A DNA stretch of 64,000 nucleotides from Leishmania martiniquensis (taxonomy: Eukaryota; Euglenozoa; Kinetoplastea; Trypanosomatida; Trypanosomatidae). The position numbers were made by a program, and so were the translations under genes. The stretch lies in NCBI RefSeq assembly GCF_017916325.1, contig NC_090166.1, positions 45,001 through 109,000 of the forward strand, written 5' to 3'. Shown piece after piece: positions 44,514 to 56,275 of the stretch. Within the stretch, counting starts at the first letter, position 1, and each line of letters starts with the position of its first letter. The notes below the pieces were generated by a model. The model was not told the origin of the DNA. It made no database searches and saw only the letters and a list, made by a program, of their open reading frames with translations.

Positions 44514-46939
44514 GATGTATGCGAGCGGGGCACAGCAGAAGAGGTAATGTGCTCCTGCTCCCCCGGGAAGAGATGTGGCAACGGCGCACGAAGCCAAGGG
44601 GATCAGCTTCTACGCACTCTACACCTTACCGGTGCGTCGCCTCTTCGGTGCGATGGCTCTGCAACTTTCGCCCGTGACGGCCGTGTGATAAAGTGGCATA
44701 GAGCGCGCGCAGTGACTGAGCGTAAGGGATAGCGGGAGGGGGGAGGAAGAAGAGCGATGGAGATGCGCGTAGCGGAACTAACAAGGGGAGGAGCTCGGGC
44801 ACGATACGAGGCCGCGTAGGCGCCGAGCAAGGAGCCAGGCGCTCGGTGCGTGTAGGAGGGAGGGACGCATTCCGTCCTCACACGCACATACAGGCAAAAG
44901 CAGCGGCGATGCACCGCCGGCCTCATTCGTCAAGGACGATAGCGCAACACTCGTGCGCCTGCATGTCTCCCCTCTGCCCTCTTCACTCCTCCGTGTGCTC
45001 GTGCTCGAGCCCGCATAGAGCCGTCAAAGCGATCGAGGCAGCGGCGAGAGCACCACGCCGCACACATTCCAAAGATAAATGTGTATGTGTGTATACGCCA
45101 TCCACACACAGAGGCACACGGTGCATCAAAAGGCGCTGAAGAGTATGCAAAGAAAAAAAAACGCCGCCGCCGCCGCTGGCCTGTTGTGAAGGGCACGAGG
45201 GAAAAGGGGGCCTCTCCTGAGACACGCGCAGACGCTATAAGACGAGCGAAGGGCAGATATACGCGGCGCAGGGCAGGAGAGCCGGCACTTGGTCGCGGCG
45301 ACAACGAAAGAAAAGGGACCAGAAGAAGTGAAGAGGCCGGGCCTAGAATACGAGGATGACCGACACAGGCGGTGGCCAAGGCGGGTGCGGTGCACACCCA
45401 TCACAGGAAAGGAGATGCGCCATCAGAAAACATCCCGCGGCCCCCTTTCCCACGCGGCCTCGCAGGCCACACTCAAACGTGCCATGGCGCCTCCTTGTCT
45501 TCTCTTCCCTCTGCTCCCTTCCCTCTTTGCGCTAGGTCCCTCTTCTCTGGTGTTGGGGGCCCGCCTCGGACGCCCTCGCCTTCCACAGCGCGATGTGTGC
45601 GCTCATCGAGTGCCGATGCCTCTCATGTTGTTCTTTGTGTTTGGGTGTGCGCGCCGGTGGAGGGGAGGGACGACGGCGGTGACTTCAGAGAGACGCGCGG
45701 CGTTGTTGGCGACCCGCTGCTGGTCTCCGGGACAGATGAGTCACTGTCTCCTTCCATCGGGGAGGTGTGCACACGACTCAACGCGTTGCCGGTACGGCGG
45801 CAGACGAAGAAGAACGTGCCGGTCAGAGCCGTGAGGAGAGGGCATCGCAGGGAGTACAAATCGCAGTAAAGCGAGAGCGGCACGGCGAAGGAAAAAAAAG
45901 TGAAACCAAATCGAAAAAAATGATAAATATTCACTGAACGTTCAATCTCATTCTGCTGGGTAGATGTGATGAGCTCACACACGCCAACGTGGCGAAAGCG
46001 GGCGGCAGACGCAGGAGAGTACGCACAGTCGCCTGCCGCGCCACCACCGCGCATCCCATCAACTCTTACCCACCAAAGACAGGCAGCAGTGCACATAGAA
46101 TGGAGAGGGGGAGGGAAGGGATTCTGCAGACAAATGCGCGAAGGTCTATGATGCGCAAGAAAAGCCGTGGTGGAGGGAAGAAAGTAAATAAATTTATGCC
46201 TACAGCATGCGGAAAAAAAAAGAAGGGGACTACAGAAAAGGGGGGAGGAGTAGAAGGGGGAGGAGGAGGGAAGGCTTAGCGATTCGCGTGAAGGATGAAA
46301 CCAGAGCAACGCGGGGGGAGAGAGAACATACGTTACGTAACAAAGGTTTGAGGGAGCGCTGTCGTGCGCTCCTCTCTGCCGTTAGTGCTCTTACCCGCTA
46401 GCCCATACAAGCGGCAGAGCGCCTCTGCGAGAGCTTTTGAGAAGCAAAGAAAAAAAGGGACTTGAACTTTAGCGAACACAGAAATGCCACAGTGACACTG
46501 TTTTTCTTTTCTCTCTCTACTCGTCTGCTTCGAGACACAGCTGACGCGCTGGAGGTGCGCACACGCTCTCACTTCGTTCATGCCTTCTGCGCCTATGACT
46601 GTCGCACACACACACAAGCACGCAATTCAGCCAAGAGTGCTCGGTCACGGCGTCGTCGAAGACACTATGAAAGGTAAGGGCGAACGCGCAGGTGCTCGCG
46701 CAGCGTCACGGAGTCGGAGCTCCAAACTGCGAGGAGGCAGAGAGGGAGAGGAGAGCGTGTCAGACGAAATGAGCAAGGGCGCTGTGGGGCAGGCATTTAC
46801 TTAATCCTTTGCGTGCTGTACTCTCAGTGCGTGGGTGATGGTGGCGAGGGCTTCTCCGTTGCCGGCGTGTGTGCAGAGGCGCGCCTTTCGCAGACAACAC
46901 TTCGCTGATCTCTTCGGCCATCGCGCCGCCGCCGTGCGT
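44514..46939. other. 2.4-kb intergenic region with an A-rich island
   Basis: No gene is supported. 45885-45945 is strikingly A/T-rich for this GC-rich DNA (runs such as aaaaaaaagtgaaacc, gaaaaaaatgataaatattc) and 46190-46225 has another A9 run. A purine-rich plus-strand block 46225-46275 follows. The open frames at 45289-45869 (plus) and 45623-46309 (minus) have no protein character. Confidence 0.4.
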
Positions 46940-48547
46940 CTACCATGAAGAGAGGGTGGCACCGTAAATGGCGGCGCTGGTGCCCCATACCACAGCAATC
47001 ACACCAGCGAGCAGCAGCGTGTAGGTGCCCAGGAAGTGGCCCCACCCCACGCGCGCAATCGAGAAGCCGCCGGAGTACATCATGAACAGCGAGGGGAAGA
47101 TGAAGCCAACGAAGCCACCGCAGAAGCCCCCCAGCAGACCAAAGACGGTGGTGATGCGCGGGATGAAAAGGCCGGCAACGAGGGCCACCGTTGACTGCAG
47201 GGCGCACAAGGCGGCGTTCTTCCACCATGGCACGCGGGACACGTCGGTGCCGATCATGTAGTACACGCAGTCGCGGCACGGGATCAGATGCAGCGCGAAA
47301 CCAACACAAATTTTGAGCAGCATGCCAACGTACGAGACGGCCATGAGATGGTCCTGCATGGGGTTGTACATGGCCAGAATGGAGTCGCTCACCTCCGGGC
47401 CGAAGTCGAGATACCCGAAGAGGCCCGTGAGGAAGTAGAGGATGGCGCACAGCGACATGCCGAGGAGCGCGGCCAAGAAGACTCGGTGCACGGAGAACTT
47501 ATACATCTCACGGGAAATCTCCGGCGCGTTCACCTGCGCAATGAAGGCGAACATGAGGCTTGACAAGCCGTTGATCGCCGTGTTGCCGGATTGGAAGGCC
47601 ACAAGGTCGTTCCGCATGCCACGCTCGTGCAGACTCTGACCGGAGTGAATAATGCACGTGATGGTGAAGAACACAACAAAGAGGATGGCCACGGTCGAGA
47701 CGATACGCAGCGAATTGATCTCCTTCAGCAGACACATCGGCAGGATCACGATGATCCACAACATCGAAGTGATGAGGCGGTACCCAGACTCCGACTTAAT
47801 GTAGCCCGAAGCAGTCGGCGAGTTCGTCAGAAAGCCGGTGAGGATGCTCTTGAGGGCAATGATGTACGAGACGTCGCCGCCGAAGCAGAGCACCCACATC
47901 ACAAAGACGACGAAGTAATCCCAGCCGCGACCCATTAGGCGACGCGCAATGATCTCCCAGTTGTACAGCCCGGTCTTGTGCGACACAATCGCAAGCAGCA
48001 CAAAAGAGTACACCGCCATGGTCACCACGACAGCCAAGTAGATGGTAGCCATTCCCGTCCCGCTCATCTGAAAGGCCGCAGGAAGCCCGATGATGCCGCC
48101 GCCGATCGTAGAGCTGGCGATGCTAAAGGCTGAGGCCAAGATGCCGCCATAAGGCATGATCACCTGCAGCGCACGGAGAACAGGGTTGGTCGTGTGGCGG
48201 CGACGCCACACGCGGTCCTCACGGTCGCGCCGATCCGCCTCAATGATCTGCTGCGCGATGTCCATGACAGGCCTCTGCTTCGGGTATCCCTCCGCTGCTG
48301 GTTCTCGATCATCGCTAGGCGAGGAGGACTCGAGCCCCTTGGCCTCTTTTGTTTTGCTGCTCGTGCCGCTAACCCCCACCACCACCTCATCTGCCGGGCA
48401 CTCCTGGCCAAGGTGGTCATTGAGGAACTGCAGTCCGTCGTCTCCGTACTCCGGCGGGTCCTCCGGCATATTATGTAGGCCTACACAGCCCTCGCCGCGC
48501 TGGTGATGCGACGCATCTTTGGCTCTGTGGATTCTGTCAGATGGCAT
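46940..48547 (-). CDS. Amino acid transporter, AAAP family (diverged member)
   Basis: A 535-residue polytopic transporter of the amino acid/auxin permease (Aa_trans) family, expected at the parasite plasma membrane and working by proton- or sodium-coupled symport. After a polar N-terminus (about 120 residues) eleven hydrophobic segments follow, beginning VIMPYGGILASAFSIASSTIGGGIIGLPAAF, the classic first helix of the family. Others include WDYFVVFVMWVLCFGGDVSYIIALKSIL, NGLSSLMFAFIAQVNAPEI and RITTVFGLLGGFCGGFVGFIFPSLFMM. It shares its architecture with the two transporters to the right but is clearly diverged from them. The start at 48547 is the first ATG after a pyrimidine tract and ACAACAG near 48566; an alternative ATG at 48469 (MPEDPPEYGDDG) would give 509 residues. 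Substrate cannot be read from sequence. Confidence 0.92.
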   Translation of the reverse strand: MPSDRIHRAKDASHHQRGEGCVGLHNMPEDPPEYGDDGLQFLNDHLGQECPADEVVVGVSGTSSKTKEAKGLESSSPSDDREPAAEGYPKQRPVMDIAQQIIEADRRDREDRVWRRRHTTNPVLRALQVIMPYGGILASAFSIASSTIGGGIIGLPAAFQMSGTGMATIYLAVVVTMAVYSFVLLAIVSHKTGLYNWEIIARRLMGRGWDYFVVFVMWVLCFGGDVSYIIALKSILTGFLTNSPTASGYIKSESGYRLITSMLWIIVILPMCLLKEINSLRIVSTVAILFVVFFTITCIIHSGQSLHERGMRNDLVAFQSGNTAINGLSSLMFAFIAQVNAPEISREMYKFSVHRVFLAALLGMSLCAILYFLTGLFGYLDFGPEVSDSILAMYNPMQDHLMAVSYVGMLLKICVGFALHLIPCRDCVYYMIGTDVSRVPWWKNAALCALQSTVALVAGLFIPRITTVFGLLGGFCGGFVGFIFPSLFMMYSGGFSIARVGWGHFLGTYTLLLAGVIAVVWGTSAAIYGATLSSW

Positions 48548-51540
48548 CTCCCACGTTGCGAACCGCTGTTGTGAAGAGGGGAGTGAGTGTATGTGCGTGT
48601 GGTTGGGGAGGGGGCGGTGTTCGGAGCAGCGCGTGGTGTTGTGTGTTCCGTCTGACACGTCCGTAGCCGTGAGTCAGCTTTTCTTCGATCTCTTACTGGA
48701 GTAGCACCGAGCCGTTGCACCGCCCGACTCGGGAGAAAAGCCGCAGGCGACGCGGGCGGTGGCAGTGCATACAGCGGCCACACGCGAGGCGGGATGAGCG
48801 TGCGCGTATATACGCGGAGGAGGAGAGTGCAGGCGAACAAGGAGGACGGAGTGTGAAGGAAGAGAGGCGAGCCGCCGAAAGAGAAGCAGCGGCGGACCTT
48901 CGCATCATACCAAACTCGGAAAAGAGGAAAAAAAAAGCGGTCCGATCTCGGCGGAAGGCGAAATGGCGAGAGGGAGGGGCGGTCGCCGTGCAGAGGAGGG
49001 TGGGTATGTCCGCACGCTCCCTGGAGATGCGTATCCAGCACCTGCAGCGTCGCCCTTGCATCGCGCGCGCGGCGCGTGCGCCTTCTAGTGAGTCCATGCG
49101 TAACGCCGTTCATGTGTCTTTGCTCTCTCTCTGCATGCGCGTGTACGTGTGCTCGAAGGGGTGGGAGGAAAGAGAGGGCTACCACTGCTGCAGACGGCGC
49201 CTGTCAGCAGCTCCGCTTCCGAGAGTGAGCGGCGAGAAGAGTTCGCCCTGCGCTGCAATACGAATCATGAGCGCTGATCTCTACAGGCGCCCGGACTGTT
49301 TGGCACGCGTGCCATCAATGGGGGAGCCAGCATAGACAGAGAGCACAGTCGCCGGTGGTAGAGAGGGCAGCATGGGGGACGTAGGTGTTAACAGCGCGGC
49401 TAGTCTGGGCCACGGAGCTCCCCCCACACACACACTCCGCATAGACGCTTGCCGTCACGTGTGGCGCCACCGCCAGCGAAATGAGAAAACGAACAGCAAA
49501 AAAAGTGCAGAAAAAGTCTCAGAGTTGAAATGACCTCCCCGACTGATCCATTTGTGTGTCGCCCACTCGACTCTCTTTGCAAGAGAGAGAAAGAGGGGGG
49601 AAGCGGCCACCAGTGAGTGAGTGGAGACCCCGGCCGCCTCGGCAGACTGCTCCGCTCGAGACCTCGTCACCTGCGAGTCGTGGCTACACAAAAAGAAAAA
49701 AGGCCAGAAGAAGGGGTGAGCCGAGGGCCCTATCACACCTGCCCCACTCCCCTTCACTCACTCTGCTCAGCCTCGCTGCAATGCCTAAGGCGCTTTACGG
49801 TCACGCAGTTCCGGATTGAAGCGCACGCAAAGGCAGGGCCAGCCGGACCCGCACCTGAACAACAGCGAAGGCGCTGCTCCGGTGGCGCGCAAACGACTGG
49901 AGCGAAAAGAAAAAACAAAGACGAGGTGAATTGAGAAAAAAGGGGGAGGGGGCCACCTAACGGCACGCCAGATGAAGATATGAAAAGAGAGAGAGCTCTG
50001 TATCTGAACCAAAGGCGTAGCGCGGCAGAACGCAGGTGCGGCACTATCTGCAACAACAAGTGAAGGGGGAGAGGGAAGGAGACACGGCAGCGTCACCAGG
50101 GGTGCGGCAACATTCGTCATAGCGTATTCGTTCTTCATATATATATGGATATGTGAAAGCACGTCCCTCCGTTTCGCTTTCGTCATGCCGCCAACGATGA
50201 CGTTCCGACCCTTCCACGTGAAACACGAGAGGCGCACCACAGAAGTAACAGAGAGAAGCCGCTCGAGCACACCACCCTCTTTCCGTCTCCCTTCTCTCTC
50301 TGGCCCCACCCAGGCCTCTCTCGAGAACGTCATGCAGTCCAGTTCCTCAGCCATACGTCTGCAAGATCGCCTCAATGGAGCTTCTTCAACGCTGTTCCTC
50401 CAGTGGAGCCACATGCCTGCGAAGCAAGCAGCCCAGCGGCTGTGCACAGGGGAACGGGTTGTGTGTGTGTTGAGGGGAAAGGGTGAAAGTGGCTGCACCG
50501 TCGTCGCGCAACGCACGGGCGGAAAGAGCGTGAGTGCGTGCGCGGGTTATGCTGGAGGGCGAGAGGTAACACAGATGGAGAGGAAGGCAACATGCGCTAC
50601 TGTTGAGGAGCGCGTCTGCCTCGCCCTCTCGATACCATCGCCGTGCACTTTCACTCCCGCAGAAAGAGAATGGGGGGGCGGGGGGACGGAAAAAGAGAAG
50701 AGAAAGCAGAGCAAGCGGAGCACAGAAGAAGGAAAGAGAGACTCCATGAGGGAGTGCAGAGCGCAGCGAAAGCGCTGACACACAAACACACACAGACACA
50801 CACATGAAACGTGTGGAACATGTCCGTCTCCACGAAAGAGGATGCGGAGAGACTGAATGGAAAGTGCAACGGAAACAGCAAAGGCAAAATGAGAAAATAA
50901 ACGGCACAGCCAACGCAACCGAACGGCAAAAAAAAACGATAAATAAAATGCGCCCCTTTTCCCGTGAGTGGGGGAGCAGAGAGGAGGCGGCGAACGGCTC
51001 GGACGAGGGGGATCGTCCACGAAAAGAGCTTACGCACAGTCATGAAGTACCTGTAGCCTCTGAGCCCCCTCTTCTGTCGCTCCGCCCGGACACACACCCG
51101 CATTCACACATAGGACAGATACGCATGACCTCCCTCGGGCCCACGGACGCGTCATACAGAGTGCATGAAGAGCTACTGGCCAACGGACCACACGATGGAG
51201 GTGGCTATGCTCATCACAGCGAGAATCGCTATGCACACAGAAGCTGTGCCTCTTTCTCTGCCCTTCCTTCATTGATTGGATAAAAGAGGACTTCCACCAT
51301 ACGTGAGCCTTCACTTGCGTAGAGACGTTCCTTTCGGACTCGAAGAGAAAGCAGCACTGCAGCAGCACGCGTGGGCCCAACAGGAGGTGCTGCGGCCCCA
51401 CCAAAAAAAAGGAGTTGGCGCACAAAACCGCTTTCCTTTACGACACCCCCTGAGACTGTACCCAACGCTGGCCTCGAGACACGCAGTCCACAGCGCCTCA
51501 TCATCATCCCGCTCACAGTGTTAGCACAGACGAAACTGTT
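48548..51540. other. 3.0-kb intergenic region
   Basis: Includes the likely splice tract of the transporter at 46940-48547 (pyrimidine-rich minus strand, 48566-48620). The remaining sequence is purine-rich on the plus strand in long blocks (48800-48970, 50680-50760) with an AT tract at 50138-50150. No gene is supported; the window to 51540 is the 3' flank of the next transporter. Confidence 0.4.
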
Positions 51541-53043
51541 TTACACGGCCTCATAAATGGAGGAGGCCGTCCCCCACACCACGCCAATGACGCCGACGAT
51601 GAGCAGAAAGTATGTGGACAGGTAGTGGAACCACCCAACCGACGACAGCGACCAGTCGCCCGCGTACATGATCATGAAGGACGGGTAGATGAAGCCAATG
51701 AAGCCGCCAGAGAAGCCGCCGACGAGGCCGAAAACAAGTTTTATGTTCGGGATGAACAGTCCGGCCACCAGCGCCAGAAACGCCATGAAGCCGCATACGC
51801 ACGCATTCTTCCACCACGCGATCGTGTGCACATCCACGCGAACGCAGTGATAGATGGCATCGCGCACAGGAATCATGTGCAGGCCAAAGCCAACGCACAG
51901 CTTGAAGAGGATACCGGCGTAGCCGATACCCATCATGACGTCCTTCACAGGCGTGTACTGCTTCAGCGCGGAGCCGGTCATCGCATCGCCGAAGTCGAGG
52001 TAGCCGAAGAGCCCCGCAAAGAAGTACAGCACGAACACGATGCTAACAGAGATCGAGGCACCCACCGTAAGGCGCAACGGCGTCGGGTTCCGCATCTCCC
52101 CGTAGCACTCGTACGCGTTCAGCTGCGAGAGGAAGGCGAACATGAACGTGGACATCCCTGAAATGGCGGTGTTGCCGGTCGTGAACATTCGTATCTCCGG
52201 GCGCGGGTCCGCGCGAAGGCCGTTCTGTGCACTGTGCACCACCATCGCGATCACAAAGTAAATGATGAACACAATCGCGACGCAGGAGAAGTAGCGCAGC
52301 GTGTTGATCTCCTTCGGCAAGCACGGAGGCAGCATGGCCACGAGCCACACAGCGAAGGTCAGCAGACGCTGGCCCCAGATGTTCAGAAGAAATTTCGGCG
52401 TGTTGTCGGCGTCCTCCAGGAAGGCCGTCAGCACATCCCTCACAGAGATAATGTATGACACCTCTCCGCCGAAGCTGAGAAACCACATGCAGAAGGCGAG
52501 GAAGTAATCCGCGCCGGGGCCGAGGAGCGTGCGCACAATCTGCTCGTAGTTGCGCAGTCCCGTCCTGGTGCCAACCTGGCCCAGCAGGTAGTACGAGTAC
52601 ACGGTGAGGTAGGCGATGATGATCATGTAGATGATCGCCATGACGATGCCAGACGCGTTGAAGGCGTAGGGCAGTGCAATGATACCCGCTCCGATCGAGG
52701 AGCTGGCCAGGTTGAGGCCCGTGGACAGCAGGCCGCCGTACGGCACGATGTAGTCAAAGTACCTCTGGATCGTGTTCGTCGGGACGAGGCGGCGAGCCAC
52801 GCGGTCGGCGCGGATCTTGTCCTGCGCCTCGATCTGGTGCTTCGGGTCGTACCGCGAGAAGTCGTACGGGTCTGGCGCCTCAGTGGATGAGACCGCCTCC
52901 GTCCCCTTCACATCCTTCGCGCCGTAGCCTTGTGAGACCTCCGTGTCGAGCTCGGAGCGCGGAGAGGACTGGTCCTCATATCCTTGGCGCTCTCGTAGTT
53001 GAAATGTGTGTGCATGGGAGCTAGGTGTCTCTTCTGTCGGCAT
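51541..53043 (-). CDS. Amino acid transporter aATP11-like, copy 1
   Basis: A 500-residue AAAP-family amino acid transporter. The N-terminal 30 residues (MPTEETPSSHAHTFQLRERQ) are unique to this copy; from SSPRSELDTEVSQGYG on it is nearly identical to the transporter at 59476-60978. After a polar region, the first helix is YGGLLSTGLNLASSSIGAGI (about 108-127) and about eleven membrane segments follow, for example FLAFCMWFLSFGGEVSYIISV and MSTFMFAFLSQLNAYECYGE, ending with WFHYLSTYFLLIVGVIGVVWG. The start is firm: pyrimidine tract CTGCCTGTCCCCTCCACGCAG-like with AG at 53060-53059 and the ATG 16 bases later is the first after it. It ends SIYEAV. The substrate is unknown. Leishmania AAP3 arginine transporters also occur as near-identical tandem pairs and cannot be excluded by eye. 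Confidence 0.93.
   Translation of the reverse strand: MPTEETPSSHAHTFQLRERQGYEDQSSPRSELDTEVSQGYGAKDVKGTEAVSSTEAPDPYDFSRYDPKHQIEAQDKIRADRVARRLVPTNTIQRYFDYIVPYGGLLSTGLNLASSSIGAGIIALPYAFNASGIVMAIIYMIIIAYLTVYSYYLLGQVGTRTGLRNYEQIVRTLLGPGADYFLAFCMWFLSFGGEVSYIISVRDVLTAFLEDADNTPKFLLNIWGQRLLTFAVWLVAMLPPCLPKEINTLRYFSCVAIVFIIYFVIAMVVHSAQNGLRADPRPEIRMFTTGNTAISGMSTFMFAFLSQLNAYECYGEMRNPTPLRLTVGASISVSIVFVLYFFAGLFGYLDFGDAMTGSALKQYTPVKDVMMGIGYAGILFKLCVGFGLHMIPVRDAIYHCVRVDVHTIAWWKNACVCGFMAFLALVAGLFIPNIKLVFGLVGGFSGGFIGFIYPSFMIMYAGDWSLSSVGWFHYLSTYFLLIVGVIGVVWGTASSIYEAV
51552..52969. repeat. Transporter core duplicated at 59487-60904
   Basis: The 1418-bp segment 51552-52969 matches 59487-60904 with a constant offset of 7935. 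I noticed seven base differences, five of them clustered at about 51730-51742. Similarity stops abruptly inside the coding sequence at both ends: the last few codons and about the first 25-30 codons differ between the copies, as do the flanks. Confidence 0.88.
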
Positions 53044-53058
53044 GTCGATGCGCGGATG

Positions 53059-53085
53059 CTGCGTGGAGGGGACAGGCAGAATGAG
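53059..53085 (-). promoter_or_regulatory. Putative trans-splice acceptor of transporter copy 1
   Basis: Minus-strand CTGCCTGTCCCCTCC followed by ACGCAG, 16 bases before the ATG at 53043. The open frame continues upstream through it. Confidence 0.55.
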
Positions 53086-56000
53086 ATCGATGATGTCTGC
53101 AGAATGCTTAATGGCTGAAAAACAGAGAAAGGCAGAGAGGAAGGCGCTGCAGAGCCAAGGGCAGTTGTGTGTGGCCCAGTACCGACCGTGAATGCTGAGA
53201 AAGGTCGAGTGACGATAAGCGCACGGCAGCTCTGGTGTGTGTGTGTGTTGCTTCCCTGTCGCGTGCTTTTCGGGCCGCCGAGCGCATAGAACATTGAGGA
53301 CAGAAGGAATGAGAGGGTGAGAGACAGAGAAACAGAGAGAGAGACGAAATAACAATGACCGCACTTCGGGAGGAGGCCTCTGCCACACAAAAGCCTGTCC
53401 CACTAGCGAGCGGCGGTGGTGAGAACCATGGGAACGATGGCGTCAATCTCATCCGCGACTCTCTCCGCGGCAGTGAGAAGTCTCCCTCGCGCTGAATTTA
53501 CCCGCATGAGCTGCAGTGAGTCGTCGGTAAGACTCTTTGTGTGCTTCCACCGACGCCACCGTGCAACGCCCCTACGGCGATGGAGCGACGGGTGGAACTG
53601 GAAGGAAGAGGGGTGAGAGGAGTAGGGGGGCAACCGAGCTACGCGCCTCGTATTAGCCGCTTTTTTTTTACGTTGACGCACCCCTCTCAGCATCTGCACA
53701 CGCCGTGGATACTCTTCGTGAGGAATGCTCAGCTCCTCAGCAGTCCATTTACGCCAACAGGCGCCACAATCAGTCGCGAGCACACCCGCAAACGTGCAGA
53801 CACACAGGCACACATATCACAGCTCTTCGGCCTCTCGGTCTCGACAACCTCAGCGGCCAGCCCTCCTGCACTCGAAGCAGGCCATCTGTCTCCTGCGCGC
53901 TCCTCTCGCCTGTCCTCCTACCCTCTTCGCCTGCGTGCCGCGCGATCCTCGTCACGCGGGCATGGGCAGAGTGCACGCCTTCACTCAGGCGCACAGCGGC
54001 CACAGGGTCCCGCTCCACAGCCAAGAGGGCAGTGCTTGTCGCGCGGGTAGGAGGGGGCAGGCTGTGCGCATGCCACACGACACCATGGAGAGCCTTAGCC
54101 AGCATCACGCCAGTAACTCCCCATACCCTGTGCCGGGCCTCCGCGCCCCCCCCACTAACCTCCGGCTGGCGGACTCAGTCGTGCCGTCCGCGGCGCTCTC
54201 ACCACGCACTCGGCATCTGCGCCGCAACAGACGATCCGCTCCGATGCGAGAGAGGGCCGCATTTTTCGCACACGCGCGCCTTGGCGAACGCAGGTAATGG
54301 GCCACGTCGCGCCTCCCCGCCGCCCAGCGCTCGTGCCATCCCCACCTCGAAATGCTTTCTCGGGGTCGGATGCGCCGTGCCGGCTGTGCTTGCCAGCCCG
54401 GGCGCGCTCAGTACTCGCGCTCGCGTTTCCTCGGTCCTGCTTCACACGCCAGCGAGGTCGTCTGGGGAGGAGAGAGGGGAAGGGGCGTCTCTGCGCGGCT
54501 CGCCCGCATCCGCCGCGACAGGTGAGACGGTGCTGTGTGGCCGTAGCGGCAGGGGGCCTCCCGTCCGCTTCTGAGCTTGGTCGCCTCAGGAGTGTCAGCG
54601 CTCGAAGAGGCAGGCGCCCGTGTATTAGCACGTTCCACCACAGAGAGCCTGCCGTTCTTCTCACCACAGGCGCGCGTATAGGACGCGGCATCCGCCAATT
54701 GGGGAGTGCCTACGCAGCAGGAGTGCCGTGTACGTAACGAAGCCATCAGGCACACACAGAAACATTCAACAGTGGTGCGCTTTGGGCCTCACGTAAGTCA
54801 CGAGTGTCGTAAAGCATATCGGGCTCAGTGGCGGATCGGCCACTCTCATATACACCGTCTGGTGTACGCGGGTGCGTGTGGTTGCCGAAGACATGGTTGG
54901 GCACACACATTACATACACGCCATGCTGCCGCGACGAGCCACCCGTTGCTTCAGAAATCAGCATGGCAGAGACGTGTACATGAGGCGCTGGGTGAAGTTT
55001 CTCGGCAGGCTGCAGCGCGAAGCGCGGTTACGAGAGGGGATGCCGACGTGGCGTCCGAGGCTGGGGACCAAGCGTGTCACCCATGCAGGGGGTGGTGCAG
55101 ATACTTCCTCTGTAGCCTGCTCTGAAAGGCTGCAGGCGTGGCCGCCTTGTCGGCGTGCACAGCAGCAATAAAACACACCCGAATTCAGTGGCGCATGACG
55201 CGGGCTCGTCAGGTGACCACTCGTGCCTCTGTGTGCCGCCGTATGCGGTACTCTGCCGCCTACGAACCCGTGTGCAGCATCGAGGAGAGGGAAGGCCGAC
55301 TCTCTTGCAGCAACAGCCGCGTCCGCTTCGTGCATGTGTGTCTGTGTGTCGTCGTTGCCCCTGCTAGTCTCGAGGCGGGGGCACCGTCACACCTCCATGC
55401 GCCCCGCACGCAGCTGCGATAGCTGCCATCGACCGGAGGGGCCTGAGGCAACTTTTTGCTGTGCTTACGGGTGTGCCAGCAGTACGTAACGGTCGTCAAA
55501 AACAGCGGTCCCCGGGGTGGTGAGAAGATGCACAGATGGGCTACGGCGTGTGGCACTTGCCCCACAGGGCCGGTGGTAGATTAGGAGGGGCGAGGGAGGA
55601 GGCGCGTGCAGGGGCCTCAGCGGCGCTCGTGCTGGAGTGCGAGGCTATCATCAGCACACACACGTCCGTGGCTGAGATGGGCGAAGCAGAAGGAGAGGAT
55701 GTCATTCTTTTCCGGCTGCCAACGTGAGAAAGCAATGCGATACGCGATGTGTGCGCAGATCCCACTCCCCTCACTCGCACAGTTGTCTTTAGAGTCCCTT
55801 TTTATTTGAGAGAGAGGGCAGGTTGAAAAACAGGAGAAAGAGAGGGAGGTAAGGCGGGGGAGGGGGACTCACTGTGCCGCTAAGAGCGCAGCTGCGACAA
55901 CAGAAAGAGGGAGGTCGTAGCTGCGGAAGAGGAGAGGGCGGGGTGTGGTGGGGCAAGAACGCGTGCGCCACTCATCATAGCCCCTCCCCCACCCACTGCT

Positions 56001-56221
56001 GAAATGTCGAAATGGATGAGATCAGAGCCCGGCCTTGTCAGATATCGGCTCATAAGGGCTCCGCTTTGCCGAGTCCGGCGCGTTTCGTGCAGTCCTTCCA
56101 CAGCAGAGGTGTGCCCACATCCCCTCCTTTAGCCACCAGCACTATTGCGCGGAACCCGCACGCGCTCCTCAACTCGACTTCCGTCTATTTTTTGTTTCTT
56201 TCTTACGCAACTCATTCACCC

Positions 56222-56275
56222 CACCACCACCACCACCTACATACGTACACGCACACGCACACGCACACGCACGCA
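56222..56275. repeat. Compound microsatellite: (CCA)n then (GCACAC)n
   Basis: A trinucleotide CCA run is followed within ten bases by a hexameric GCACAC run, three to four units long, ending before the T-run at 56277. Confidence 0.85.

Noticed and set aside
43485..44732. 415-codon plus-strand frame
   Set aside because: Antisense shadow of the CRAL-TRIO domain; His/Arg-rich without motifs.
53541..55572. Several 130-290 codon frames on both strands
   Set aside because: They overlap each other heavily, with Cys/Arg/Pro/His-rich composition typical of random GC-rich sequence.
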